DNA from: Symmetrospora coprosmae
Taxonomy: Eukaryota; Basidiomycota; Cystobasidiomycetes; Symmetrosporaceae
NCBI GenBank assembly: GCA_008802785.1
Contig: VUYT01000004.1
Location: forward strand, 186,001 to 250,000
DNA: 64,000 nucleotides
Reading direction: 5' to 3'
Of the stretch, positions 26,551-37,689 are shown piece by piece. Below the pieces are notes generated by a model. That model was not told where the DNA came from. It saw only the letters and a list, made by a program, of their open reading frames with translations, and made no database searches. Each line of letters opens with the position of its first letter. Position 1 is the first letter of the stretch. The position numbers and the translations under genes are program-made.

Positions 26551-26997
26551 ATGGGCTCATCACTTCTGACTACCGTCATGGACAGCTCATCACTTCTGAC
26601 TACCGTCATGGACACTGCTGTCCGTTGGCCTGATGCGGGCACCCCTCCTGCCAGCTTAGTCTTGCTTCCTCTTCGCTTCCCGGCTCACTTCGAGATGTTT
26701 GGAGGCTTTGTTGTGCACAATCCGGTCGTCCTGAGTCTGGCAGTGTTCACCCATGCAGGCAGTGCGTCTTCTTACTTGAGGTGCTCCTTCGCAATTGTTT
26801 TGCCACTCCCGAGCTGGAGAATTTACGGGGCCGTTGGCCTCCCCTACTCTGCTGCTTACCCTCAACCTCCACAGCCAAGCATCACCTGTGCAGCATACAG
26901 GGCGAGGGAGAATTGCACGGTAGACACAGAGAGATAGAGCATCGCTATTCCCACCAGCAGATCTCACAGCCCGCAGGCCAGCAGCCCGCTAACCAAT
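26551..26997. other. Intergenic, contains a 30-bp tandem duplication
   Basis: This 447-base stretch joins the YPT6 stop codon to the PRP45 start. Apart from the duplicated 30-mer at its left end I see no exon, RNA gene or motif. Confidence 0.5.
26555..26614. repeat. Perfect 30-bp tandem duplication
   Basis: Two identical, adjacent 30-base units (26555-26584 and 26585-26614, starting GCTCATCACTTCTGACTACC) lie in the probable 3' UTR of YPT6, five bases after its stop codon. Complete identity suggests a recent duplication. Confidence 0.95.
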
Positions 26998-29201
26998 ATG
27001 GCCACGCTGAGCTCGCTGCTTCCAGCGCCCGCCCACGTCGAGGACGCCCACCACCAGCAGCAGCAGCAGCCGCACCTGCTCACAACGCAGCGCCAGCAGC
27101 AGAGCAAGCAGGAGAAGGAGCTCGTCAGTAAGGCCAGCGCATCGCTGTCCATTGCAAAGAGAGGGGCACCGCCCTACGGCCAGCGGAAAGGGTGGATCCC
27201 GAAGGGACAGGAGGACTATGGCGACGGAGGCGCATTGTGGGTCGCAGAAGGGTCATTGACACGAGTGCAGACTCGCAGTGGAGGATGCTGATGATGATGA
27301 CGATGATGGCGCCGCCCTCTAGCCCCGAATGCCATCGTGCTCAGTACCCGCTAGACCTCGGCAAGAAGAAGATGGTGGGTACCCCGCCGTCTCCCGACTC
27401 GTTGACGCCGTACCTTGTTCCTTGGGCAGGATGCTAATGCTTCTCTGATCTTCGCGTTGTGCACTGTCGCAGGGCACCAACTCCCTTGCACTCCAGGTCG
27501 ACAAGGACGGCAAGGTCCGATAGTGCGTTGTCGCTGGCCTTGTAAAATGCACGCGGGCATCCAACGAGGCAAGCTGCTGACCGAGACTGAGTGCGCTCTA
27601 CAGCGACGCGATTGCACAGCAGGGTCACCGAGACGGTCGAAAGGTCCAGTCCAGCTTCAAGGATTTGGTCCCGCTGGCTCTGCGGACCGACGTCGACAAT
27701 GCCACGATGGAGCGCCCCAGCGAGGAGGACGTAGCCAGCACGGCGGCGCGCACGCAGGCTGCCCTCGAGAAGCTCATCAACGGCAAGATCAAGGCGTCCA
27801 ACCCAAAGAATGTCAACGCTAACGCTGCCAAAGGCGGCGTGTCGTACGTCCGGTACACGCCTGGACAAGGGAACGACGACCAGTCCAAGCAGCGCATCAT
27901 CAAGATGGTCGACGTTGTGGAGGATCCCCTCGAGCCGCCCCGCTTCAAGGCAAAGAAGATTCCACGAGGCCCGCCTTCCCCACCAGCGCCCATCTTGCGC
28001 TCACCTCCTCGCAAGATCACAGCGCAGGATCAGAAGGACTGGATGATCCCGCCGTGCGTGTCCAATTGGAAAAACAACAAGGGTTACACAATCCCGCTCG
28101 ACAAGCGTCTCGCCGCTGATGGCCGTGGTCTGCAAGATGTGAGCAAGCTTGTTATCGCCATGAGCTCGAGATCGTATCGCTGATGTTATTGCACCCCATC
28201 TGCAGATCCACATCAACGATCGGTTCGCCTCGTTCTCTGAATCGCTCTATGTTGCCGACCGGCACGCGCGAGACGAGGTTCGACAGAGGGCACAGCTGCA
28301 GCAACGCATTGCAGAAAAGCAGAAGGAGGAGAAGGAAGAGCATCTGCGCTCTCTTGCCCAGCGGGCACGCGACGAGCGGTCTGGCATTGCCGCGCCCTCC
28401 ACGTCGGCGGGTGCGAGCAGAGTGTCGGGCGCACCGGGACAGGCCGCAGTCGGCTACGACTCGGACGACGAGGAGGACGATGGACGTGGAGGCGCAGTTG
28501 CATCGCGGCGAGGGGCGACGCCCACGGGCTCTGCGGCCAATGCAGAGGCCGCAACCGATGAGGAGGAAAGCGACGGCGAGACTGCAGAGGACCGCAAGGC
28601 AGCCCAGGAGCGTGCCGCCATGCGTCGCGAGCGAGCCCAGGAGCGCGAGCGCGAGCTGCGCATGTCCAACATGGGCACGGAGCAGCGTGCGCGCGTGCTC
28701 GCCCGTGCGCAGAACCGAGACATCTCGGAGAAAGTGGCGCTCGGCCTGGCCAAGCCGACCATGTCCAAGGAGAGCATGGTCGACTCGCGCCTGTTCAACC
28801 AGGAGCAGCTCTCGCACGGCTTTGGCGACGACGAGTCTTACAACCTGTACGATCGCCCGCTGTTCTCTGGCGCGAGCGCCGCGGCAGCCATCTACAAGCG
28901 CACGAGCGGGAACGGGGACGACGACGACGGGGCCGGCCTCGCTGGTACGGCCGAGGGCATCGAGGGCAGCATGAAGAACGACCGCTTCAACCTCGGTCAG
29001 GGCAAGTTCTCTGGGTCGGAGCTCCAGTCCGTCCGGGACGGGCCGGTCCAGTTCGAGAAGGACGTCCCGACCACGGCGACCATTGCCGACCCGTTCGGAG
29101 TCAACGCGTTCCTCGACGAGGCCAAGCGCGCTGCGCCGAAGAAGCACGGCCTCGACACTCGCGGAGAGGACGGGCGTGCTTCGAAGAGGCAGCGGGACTA
29201 G
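26998..29201 (+). CDS. PRP45: SNW/SKIP-domain splicing factor Prp45
   Basis: Exons 26998-27236, 27323-27374, 27473-27522, 27604-28138 and 28206-29201, giving 623 residues. The N-terminus contains GAPPYGQRKGWIPKGQEDYG, GGAFPECHRAQYPLDLG and DKDGKVRYDAIAQQGH. The SNW core has SYVRYTPGQ, the Pro-rich PPRFKAKKIPRGPPSPP, and IPPCVSNWKNNKGYTIPLDK. The C-terminal half is charged and helical, with an acidic disordered insert and conserved KNDRFNLGQGKFSGSE and FGVNAFLDEAKR motifs. Prp45/SNW1 is a component of the activated spliceosome (NTC-related) and couples transcription to splicing. The start is supported by AATATGG context and N-terminal similarity. Confidence 0.93.
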
Positions 29202-29481
29202 GTGGTCGGTTGCGGACTCTCGGACTCTCGGACTTGACTGTATGAGAGGCGCATAGTGCCACCACAGTATCGCGTGTGCAGCTTCTGTGACTGTATGGTA
29301 GCTCATTGCAATCGTCTCGATGAGTCTGTGGTATCTGAATCCCCCTTTGTGCCTGATTGTCCTGCTCCTTCCCCTCCCTGCGACTATTCTTGCCGTCACT
29401 CTCAGGTCACCCGAAGTGCTTGCAGACCATGGAAGTGCGGTCCCCACGCCCTAATCGCCAAGAAGACCTGTGAAGGCCATC

Positions 29482-32400
29482 ATGAACGGCACGCGCAGCG
29501 ACAGCGACAGCCGGGACAATGCAGGCCTCGGCCTGCTGACGGCATCCGCAGGCGGTGACGATGCGGCGCAGTCTGGCAGGAGCACGTCGGTCAGCTCGCT
29601 GGCGTCCAGGTTCGAGCAGATGGCGGCTGCTACCTCACCATCACCCTCCCCGTCGCTGTCCTCTTCGCCTGCTGCTGTGGCTCGTCCTGCACGACCCGTG
29701 AAGCCTGCAGCACTGCGCGCTGCGGCGCCTTCCTCAGCTGGAGGCAGTAGCACGCCTCGCACAGCAGCAGCAGCACCAGCAGCACCAGCAGTGTCGCAGC
29801 CAGCGCTCATACCAACTGTGAATGCAGACGCTGCGGTCGTTCCGCCTCGTTTAGAGAGTCAGCCGCGACCTGCGAACGCGGTGCGGAGTCGCGGTGCCTC
29901 CTCCTTAGAGGCAGCAGCAGCTGTGGCGTCAAGAAGCCCCTCGACTCCTAAGGTGCAAGAGCCGTGCAACGGCAGCGGCGATGCAATGCAGGATCTCGCG
30001 CAGGTCGCGTCCGCGGGAGGAGAGGAGACGCGCATGACTGCGGAGCTGGGGCCTCCACCCCCAATACCCTTCAGCGCGCGCCCTACCCTCTCTTCGCCAC
30101 CTTCCTTCTCGTACGCCCTGCCCACACCAACGAGCCCGGCCAGAAAGAGAAGTCGCGACCCTCCTCCGGTCCCAGCGCCTCGTATCTCCCGTCCAGCCAC
30201 GCCTTCCGCATCCCTGGAGGTTCCACCGATTGACGGCGCAACGATACCCAACAGCGACCTTGTGGGAAGTGCAGGCCAGGATGATGAGAGCACGCCGGCA
30301 GGCGTCACTGCCCTTTCAAGCCGCTTTGGCGCTTCAGTATCGCGTCCCACTACCCCCAGAATGACAGGGATCGCCGGACCAAAGTCCCCCTCGAAACAGG
30401 AGTCCCCCCAGGTACCGCCGCGAAGAGGCAGCTCTAGCGACCATTACGCACAACCACAGACAGCTTCAGCGGCTCTCCAGAGCGTCACATCCGCTCCGCT
30501 CGCCGCAATGGAGCCGCTAGATCCGCCAAAGCTACTGCAGGCGCAAATCTCGCGGTCGCCGCCTGCCATCAAGGCACCCCGGCCGGTAGCCGCGGTCGCC
30601 CTCCTACAACCTACAAATCTCGCACCTCGCCCACCTCCAAGGCAAAGTAACGGAATTTCGCCGGTAGACGGGTCTGCGAAGGTCTCAACCGGGATTGCCC
30701 TACCCCTTGCTGCACCCTCCCTCTCCGCACCCGCCAAACATGCCCCTGGTCGAGCCGTCGGCGAGGGCGAGAATATCGTTCCTCCCGCCCTACCAGTCCG
30801 AAAGCAATCCGAACCGTCGCTTGCCCACACGCAAAGCTGGGTGCGGGGCTCGTTGGCGCCAGCCCTGCCTAGTAATGGCAACGAGGCGCTCCCGCCCCTA
30901 CCGGCTCGGTCGCCAGTCGTAACATCAGCCAATGTGAGATCCCCTGCAACGCTCCCGATCCCGCTGCCCCCGCCTCGACCGAGAAGCTCCACTGTGACGA
31001 GTCCGCGAATCCCGCCCCCTGCTGAGGACGATGGCCGCTCGCCGCCTCCTGCTCTCTCGACGGCCCAGCTGTCACAGCCGCACGCGCGCCGAGAGACAGT
31101 GTCGACGTCGTCCAGGCATTTCCGGGACGAAGAGCCGTATCTACCGCCGCCTCCGCCCAGCAGAAATCCGGCAACCTCGTCTTCGCACAATTTGGATGTG
31201 TCGTCGGCTCCTCCGTCTCGCGGGGCTTCACCGGGTCCAGCAGCAGCACGCTTAAGCTCGCATGGGCATCACTTTACACCGGAGGCAGTCATGGGTGGTG
31301 ACGAGGATTCCGATGTGGAAGATGGAGACGAGGACCCTTTGGAGGCGAATAGGCTGGGACGAACGTCAGACATGCCCGATGCAACTTTTGCAAACCGGCG
31401 CCCTCCGCACATCTCGCCCGAGCGCAAATTCGCACCTCGTCATGCGGTCAACGACTTTGCCATTTGCGGACGGTACGCCGTAACGGCCACGATACATTTG
31501 CGGATATGGGACACGTACTCTGGCGAGAGTGTTTGCACCATAATGCTGCATGGAGACACAAAAGTCACAGCCGTGGCATTCGTCTATCCATCCTGTAGCC
31601 TGGACAGCATGTCCGGCCAACCGCGAACCGTCTGGGCGGGCACGAAGGACGGCAGCTTGTTTGAAGTGGACATTGTCGCCCAGACTATCACAGAGTCGCG
31701 TAGCAACGTGCACTCGCACGCCATTGTAGGCATCTTCCAAACACCCGAAAACATCGTCACGACTGTCGACGAGGCAGGGAAGGTCCAGATCTGGGACTGC
31801 AGTCATGATGCCAACCAAGCGCACACGAATCGGACACCGAGTCTTGCGTCCCTGCCACGGACACAGCGGATGAGCGATAAGCACAGCTTTGTGCAGGCTT
31901 TCGGAACTCAGCTGTGGAGCTCGCAAGGCCCCGCCCGCCATCACCATCACCCTACACTCTCGAGCACGCCGAGCAGCGCTCTCAGATCCCCTTCCATCCG
32001 TGTGTACGACGTCGGACCTCGATCCAACTTTCCCCAGACGCAAAGGCCGGTCTATCTGCCCGAGTCTGCCGGTAGCGTGGGAGCCGTCTCGGCAGGAGCG
32101 GCGATCCCCTGCCAGCCAAATCTCGTCTACCTGGCGCACGAGTCCGGGCACGTTTCTATATGGGAGAAGGACACGCTAGCTTGCATCTCGGTTGTGCGCG
32201 TCTCCACCTTCGCTATCATGGCTCTGGAAGGAGTTGTCGACAAGCTATGGGCGGGCAATCGGGAGGGCCTTGTGCACATCTACGATACTGCAACGACCCC
32301 CTGGCGCGTCATGAAGGCGTGGAAGGCGTCTGAGGAACCGCTTATCGGCTTGAAGGTCGATCTTGGCAGCGTAGCAGCAGTGAGTGCAGTCTCGTCGGAA

Positions 32401-34016
32401 ACGCTTCGGCTCTGCGGCTGACGTGTGACGAGATGCGGCCTGTAGCTCAACAAGCTACACGTAGCAAGCTACAGTCGCGAAAGTCTCCAGTTCTGGGACG
32501 GATTCCTGCAGGTCGACTGGCAAGAGCGGTACATGCAGAAGCGCGAAGCCGAGTTCTCAACCTATCGCAACATCAAGATCCTCATCTGCTCCTGGAATAT
32601 CGACTCCTGCAAGCCAAGCGATTTGCAGAGCGAGGCTGTCAATATGGACTTTCTCACGAATGCAGTGCAGAGCGGCTTGGAAGGCGCAAATGCGTCTGAA
32701 GAGCCACCCGAGATTATCGTATTTGGCTTTCAGGAGGTCGTCAACCTGTCTGACAAAAAGATTGGTGCGAGTAAGTCGGCGGGAGCCTAGACCGGTCAAA
32801 TATTGAGGGCTTCGTCTAATGATGGGAGAGTTTCCCGACGCTCTTAGAATCGCTCCTCATGGGCAAGAAGAAAGGCGATGCGCTCTTCCAGGACCAAGTC
32901 TCGCATCAATACATCCGATGGCACGATCGCTTGGTCCAGGCAGTGCGAGCCGGCATGCCTGCCTCAGCACCCTACACGGTTCTTCACGCCGAGAACCTCG
33001 TCGGCCTCCTCTCGCTGGTCTTCATCCGGAACTCGGAGAAGGATAATATATCGGACGTCGCTAAGATCAGCGTCAAAACTGGCATGGGTGGCCGCCACGG
33101 CAATAAGGGCGCAATCTGCGCGCGCTTCGTGCTGGACGATAGCTCCATCTGCTTCATGAATTGCCATCTTGCAGTGGGTTTCGCTTACTTATTCAGTGAT
33201 AGATTCGCGACGACCAGGGAACGTTAGATTGACGAAATCTTCTCCGAGAACAGGCCGGGCAAAGGGCCAAGCGACAGCGAAACAAGGACCTTATCGACAT
33301 ACTCGAGAACAAGTCCGCCTTTTTGCAGCCCTCCTCGGCTGTCCCTGGCGTGTACTCCGGTGGTAACGGGCAAACTGTCTTCGAGCATGAGATATGCTTC
33401 CTTTCGTGAGTCTGGACCCCTTGGAATCGTAATGGGTCGGTGTTGTGTCTGACTCTGGGAGAAACAGAGGCGATCTCAATTATCGGATAGATCTGCCGCG
33501 GAGCGTTGTCATCGCCAATGCTCGGTCTCAAAACACTCCCCTCCTCCTGGAGCACGACCAGCTGCTCAAAGAGATGAAGACCAATGCTGCGTTCCGCTTG
33601 CGGAGCTTCAGAGAGGCCGAGATTAGCTTCAACCCCACGTACCGTTACGACCGGTGCGTACATTTGCAACTCCTACGCTCGCTAAGTCGCGCGACACACC
33701 ACTGACCTGCAGGCCCTTGCCTCCCACTCGCAGCGGCACTGACACCTACGACAGCTCGCCCAAAGAGCGGATACCGGCCTATTGCGACCGCATTCTGTAC
33801 CGCACGCCTGATCCAACGACGGAGGCCATCGTCCCGCTTCAGTACCGCGCGTGGTCCGCCAATGTCTCGGATCACAAGCCAATCACCGCCCTCTTCGAAA
33901 CGCGCCTCAAGAAGATGGTCCCGAGCAAGAGGCAGAGGATCTGGGAGGACGGCGAGGAGGCTTGGCGGGACCGCGCCTGCAGCCTTCTGGCCGATGCTCA
34001 GCGGTACTACCTTTGA
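29482..34016 (+). CDS. WD40 repeat - inositol polyphosphate 5-phosphatase fusion, 1396 aa
   Basis: Exons 29482-32379, 32446-32770, 32848-33173, 33254-33405, 33468-33653 and 33713-34016. Residues 1 to ~640 are Ser/Pro/Ala-rich with many PxxP and polyproline runs, likely SH3/profilin-type ligands. From ~650 a beta-propeller begins (DFAICGRYAVTATIHLRIWD; TVDEAGKVQIWDC; LWAGNREGLVHIYD). The catalytic domain follows, with all 5-phosphatase signatures: KILICSWNIDSCKPSD, PEIIVFGFQEVVNLSDKK, GMGGRHGNKGAICARF, FMNCHLAAGQ, SGDLNYRID, FNPTYRYD, ERIPAYCDRILY and ANVSDHKPITALFE. The enzyme should remove the 5-phosphate from phosphoinositides or soluble inositol phosphates. A WD40-5-phosphatase layout is known in plants (FRA3 type) and in fungal homologues. 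The GTG four codons upstream is not the start. Confidence 0.92.
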
Positions 34017-34229
34017 CATGTCGCGAACATCGCGGTTGCGATATGTGAAATCATACTCGGCTTCATTTCTGCTTCTTCTCCCAGACCCGTTCTCGATACG
34101 GTGTTGTTGTATGGCATCGGTTCTGTCAGCAACGAAAGGCGCCCATTCGCGATGAAGGCCATAGCTTGCGCGCTGACATGGTAAGGCCGGTAATGTACAA
34201 AAGGGTCTGCCTGATCCAACTGGCTACAT

Positions 34230-35751
34230 TTACCGGTCTAAAAAGAGGGACCACAGCGTCAGTATCTCAATAACAACGACATCCATCGTTGCGGGCAACC
34301 AGCTCTCACAGAAGTCCATGGTCTCGTCGCTCCTCTTCACGTTCTGCTTCCACGCCTCCTCAAAATCTGCGGGCAGAATGACGTATCGGTTCTTCCGGAC
34401 AGCTTGTAGGCCAGCCGCCTGGCAGATACTCGAGACCTCTGCCGCAGAGAGCTTGTCGGGACGCGAGACGTAATCCTCGAGGTCGACATCGTTGGACAGC
34501 GACATCTTTGCAGTGATGGTCTGGAAGATGAGGCGCTTCTCCCTGCGCGAGGGCAAGGGGAACTCAATCTTGCGGTCGAGGCGCCCGGGCCGCAGGAGAG
34601 CCGGGTCGAGCGTGTCTGCGCGGTTCGTCGCCATGATGACTTTGACGTTGCTGCCCTGGTCGAACCCGTCCATCTGGTTGAGGAGCTCGAGCAGGATGCG
34701 CTGCACCTCGCGGTCTGCGCCCGTCTGCGCGTCGAACCGCTTCGTCGCGATGGCGTCCACCTCGTCGATGAAGATGATCGCAGGGGCGTTCTCCCGCGCT
34801 AGGCGGAAGACATCGCGCACCATCCGCGGCCCTTCTCCGAGGTACTTCTGCACAAACTCTGATCCGACAACGCGGATGAACGCTGCGGTTGTGTGATGCG
34901 CGACCGCCTTGACCAGCATCGTCTTTCCAGTGCCTGCAAGCGGAAATAATGGATAAGCGCGTCAGGCGTGGTTCATGCGCGTTGTGCAGGGAGCGAAGGC
35001 TGCCAGTCTCACCTGGAGGACCGTACAGCAAGACACCTCGAGGCGGATCAATTCCAATCTGGCGGTACAGGTCGAACTGCACGAGTGGCAGCTCGACTGC
35101 TTCGCGGATCTCCTGCTTCTGAATGTCTAGCCCTCCGATGTCGGTGTACTTGACATCTGGCCGGTCTTCTGCTCCGAGGCTGTTGAACGGGGTGCGTCAG
35201 TGGGATGCTGCCAAGCCAGCGCAGCCGGCGCCATTCATGGCTGTGGTGAGCCCTGCCCACACTCACATGCTGATGGATGAGTCGGCCTCTGGCGGAAGCA
35301 CGTCGACGAGGGAGTTGGAGTGGCGATAGAGGGCGACCGAGGACGACGGCTTGAGGAGCTCTCTGTCTATCGTTGAGAGGATGCGGACGACATAGTTTGA
35401 GCCGGTCGTTGACCCGACAATGCCCGTGTGCTGGTCGATGGGCTCGAGGAACTGGCCGATGACGAGGGGTACCGACTGGATGCGCTTCACCTCCTCCTGG
35501 GCGCGGAGGAGCTCGCGCTTGAGGTTCTTCTGCTCGTCCTTGATGTACTCCTCCTGGAGCTCGAGGAACTCGAGGTGTCTCTGCAGCTTCTTGTGCTTGA
35601 GGAAGAGGTCCTCCTCGCTGTAGACTGATTTGGCGAGCGAGGCCTTCTCTGCCAGCTCGACCGTGCTGGGGTCCTGCCAGCGGAAGAGCGCATCGGCATC
35701 AGTACATCTGTCTTCACCTGCCTGCTCGCTATCAGCCGTCCCAAAGGCCAT
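34230..35751 (-). CDS. RPT3: 26S proteasome regulatory ATPase Rpt3
   Basis: Exons 35751-35267, 35179-35013, 34933-34310 and 34237-34230, giving 427 residues. An N-terminal coiled coil ([20 protein letters not shown]) precedes the OB domain and the AAA+ core: [20 protein letters not shown], Walker A GPPGTGKT (split by intron 2), [19 protein letters not shown], Walker [17 protein letters not shown], and [20 protein letters not shown]. The wording is nearly that of yeast Rpt3. The final exon is only eight bases: it completes the Tyr codon and adds Arg and stop, so the tail reads ETMDFYR, the hydrophobic-Tyr-X motif that docks Rpt3 into the 20S core. Unspliced reading would replace it with a 24-residue tail lacking that motif. 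Confidence 0.95.
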
Positions 35752-36675
35752 ATTGCTGGTGTCGCCGACGCCCAGGTACGACCCGACGCTGGACTTCGCT
35801 CGAGGCTAAAGGCTCGAGGCTGCCACGGCGATGCTCGGCCCACACCTGGAAGGATGCCATGTGGGCGCTGCACACCTGACTGACCTGCGCGCTTGTGCTT
35901 GCTACTGTGATGCCAATCTCGTCCATTCTGATGCGGTACGGTGCGATGCTGAGCTGTGCCGTTTGGAGGCAGGCAAGGCAGGAGGATGGATGACGCGGCG
36001 CAGCGGTGGGGGCGGACTACAGTACTGGGACAGAGACGACCCTCCCGCGCCTCCTCGCTGATGACGACTGAAGGAAAGCTCACTATACCAAGGAACTGCA
36101 GAATACATGATACACACAAACAGCCATCACTCCATCCTTGCGCACAGCCGCTTCTTGCCCCGTACCGGGACGACCGGGACGCGGTCAGCATATGTGCAGT
36201 TGAGCAGGGAAAGCGCGTTGGTCGGACGTGGCCGCCGAGTCTGATGGAGATGGATGGAAGAATGGGTGGACGAATAACGAGTACGGACATGCAGTGCAGC
36301 GTGTGCTCAAAGACCAGCACCTACCAAAGCCGCAACGAAGGCGCTGTAAAATCTCTAGCGCTCAGTGGGGCAACGCGGCGGGATGGCCTCCAAGCATGCC
36401 CCGGGTGTTGAGCAGCGCAGAAGGGACCGGGATGACGACCGAAGCTGGCAGACAGCGATACTGTGCTGTGCCGACATGCGCTGCACACGAGTACGCCGAA
36501 GGACCAGACGCGGATCAGCTCGCCCTTGCGTGTTCCACGTGATTCCCCTACCGCATATCCCGACTGGCGGCGGCAACCGCTCACATCCGAGTCGGCAGAT
36601 GTAGCTGTATCCTGTCTTACTGCCAACTCACGCTTCTCCCGCCTCATCTTGAACGCCTCCCAGCTTCTATTCGCA
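35752..36675. other. Divergent intergenic region, 924 bases
   Basis: The stretch lies between the RPT3 and GNAT start codons, so it must hold both promoters. Reading frames here are short and overlap without protein character. I did not find a clear proteasome-box or other named motif. Confidence 0.45.
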
Positions 36676-37601
36676 ATGATAGCAGAAGTCGAACAAGCAG
36701 TCCCCGCTCCGAGCTTGAGCGCGACGAGCGCCGCGACCTCATCAGGCACGACTACAAGTGCGGGCACAGGCACAACTTCAGCAGTCGTCTTCAACATCCG
36801 ACAGGCGTCACTGGCAGATGCAAGAGCCATGGCCTCGTGCTTCAAGGCTGCCTTTGCTCCGGTACCCATGTTCGGCTACGTAAGTCACCCATCAAAGGAT
36901 GCCGAATATAGACAGCAGCCTAACGACCAGGCAAACTCCGCGATTACCAGTTCTACAACATACGCCCAGAAGATATCGACTCTGTAGTCTCGCAAGCCAA
37001 GTACGAAGAAGCCATGTGGTGGATGAAAGGCGTCTTCCGCAGCTTTCTCTGCGAACCCTCGTTCCACCGCTTTGTGGCGTTAGACGGCTCAGGCGACATT
37101 GCCGGCTTCTCCATATGGAGGGCTGTTGCGCTTCCGCACCGCGTGCGCTCTCTCACATGGCTCGAGCGTATCGTTGGCATCTATTATCGCGTATCCAATC
37201 ATCTCTGGAACAAGGTCCTTCCGTTCGCCATTCAGCGCCTATTCGTGCCCACGCTCGGCACACAGTTCCTCGTACGCCGCAGGGACGGAGGGCGTCGGCA
37301 GATGGAGCATCTCGAGCACTACCTAGGAAAAGAGGAGCGCGAGCGTGGATGCTGGAAACTGATCTTTCTGGCCGTGCACCCGAATCACCAACGGCGAGGA
37401 CTGGCCAATCGCCTCTTGCAGTGGGGCATCGAGAAAGCCGACGAGGACGAGAAGAACATCTGGTTGTCAGCGACCGAATCAGGGTACTCATCATACAAGA
37501 AGGTCGGCTTCACGACCCGTCACGAGTGGGAAACGGATGGAGGCGAGGCGGGAAAATGGCGGGAGTTTGCCATGGCCAGACCGCTGGCACTCCGGAGCTA
37601 G
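36676..37601 (+). CDS. GNAT-family N-acetyltransferase
   Basis: Exons 36676-36879 and 36951-37601 give 284 residues. Residues ~38-68 hold the GNAT N-terminal strand and helix (FNIRQASLADARAMASCFKA); the acetyl-CoA-binding motif A is IFLAVHPNHQRRGLANRLLQ, with the Q/RxxGxG/A-like RRGLA loop, followed by a motif B strand (IWLSATESGYSSYKKVGF). A long insertion of basic and aromatic residues (about 100-180) separates the two halves, as in many fungal GNATs that act on small molecules. The substrate cannot be told. The intron acceptor is inferred from phase; an alternative upstream acceptor would break the frame. Confidence 0.85.
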
Positions 37602-37689
37602 GTCACGTCGAGCAGTAGGTGTTTCCTTGCATATCTTGATCAATCGTGCCCTAATCTCTTCATTGGCATGACATTACAGCTGCTTAGGC

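Noticed and set aside
28152-29447. 431-codon open frame antisense to PRP45
   Set aside because: Its composition (Arg/Leu/Val/Ala-rich, no domain) mirrors the GC-rich third-position bias of PRP45 on the other strand; PRP45 itself is clearly coding.
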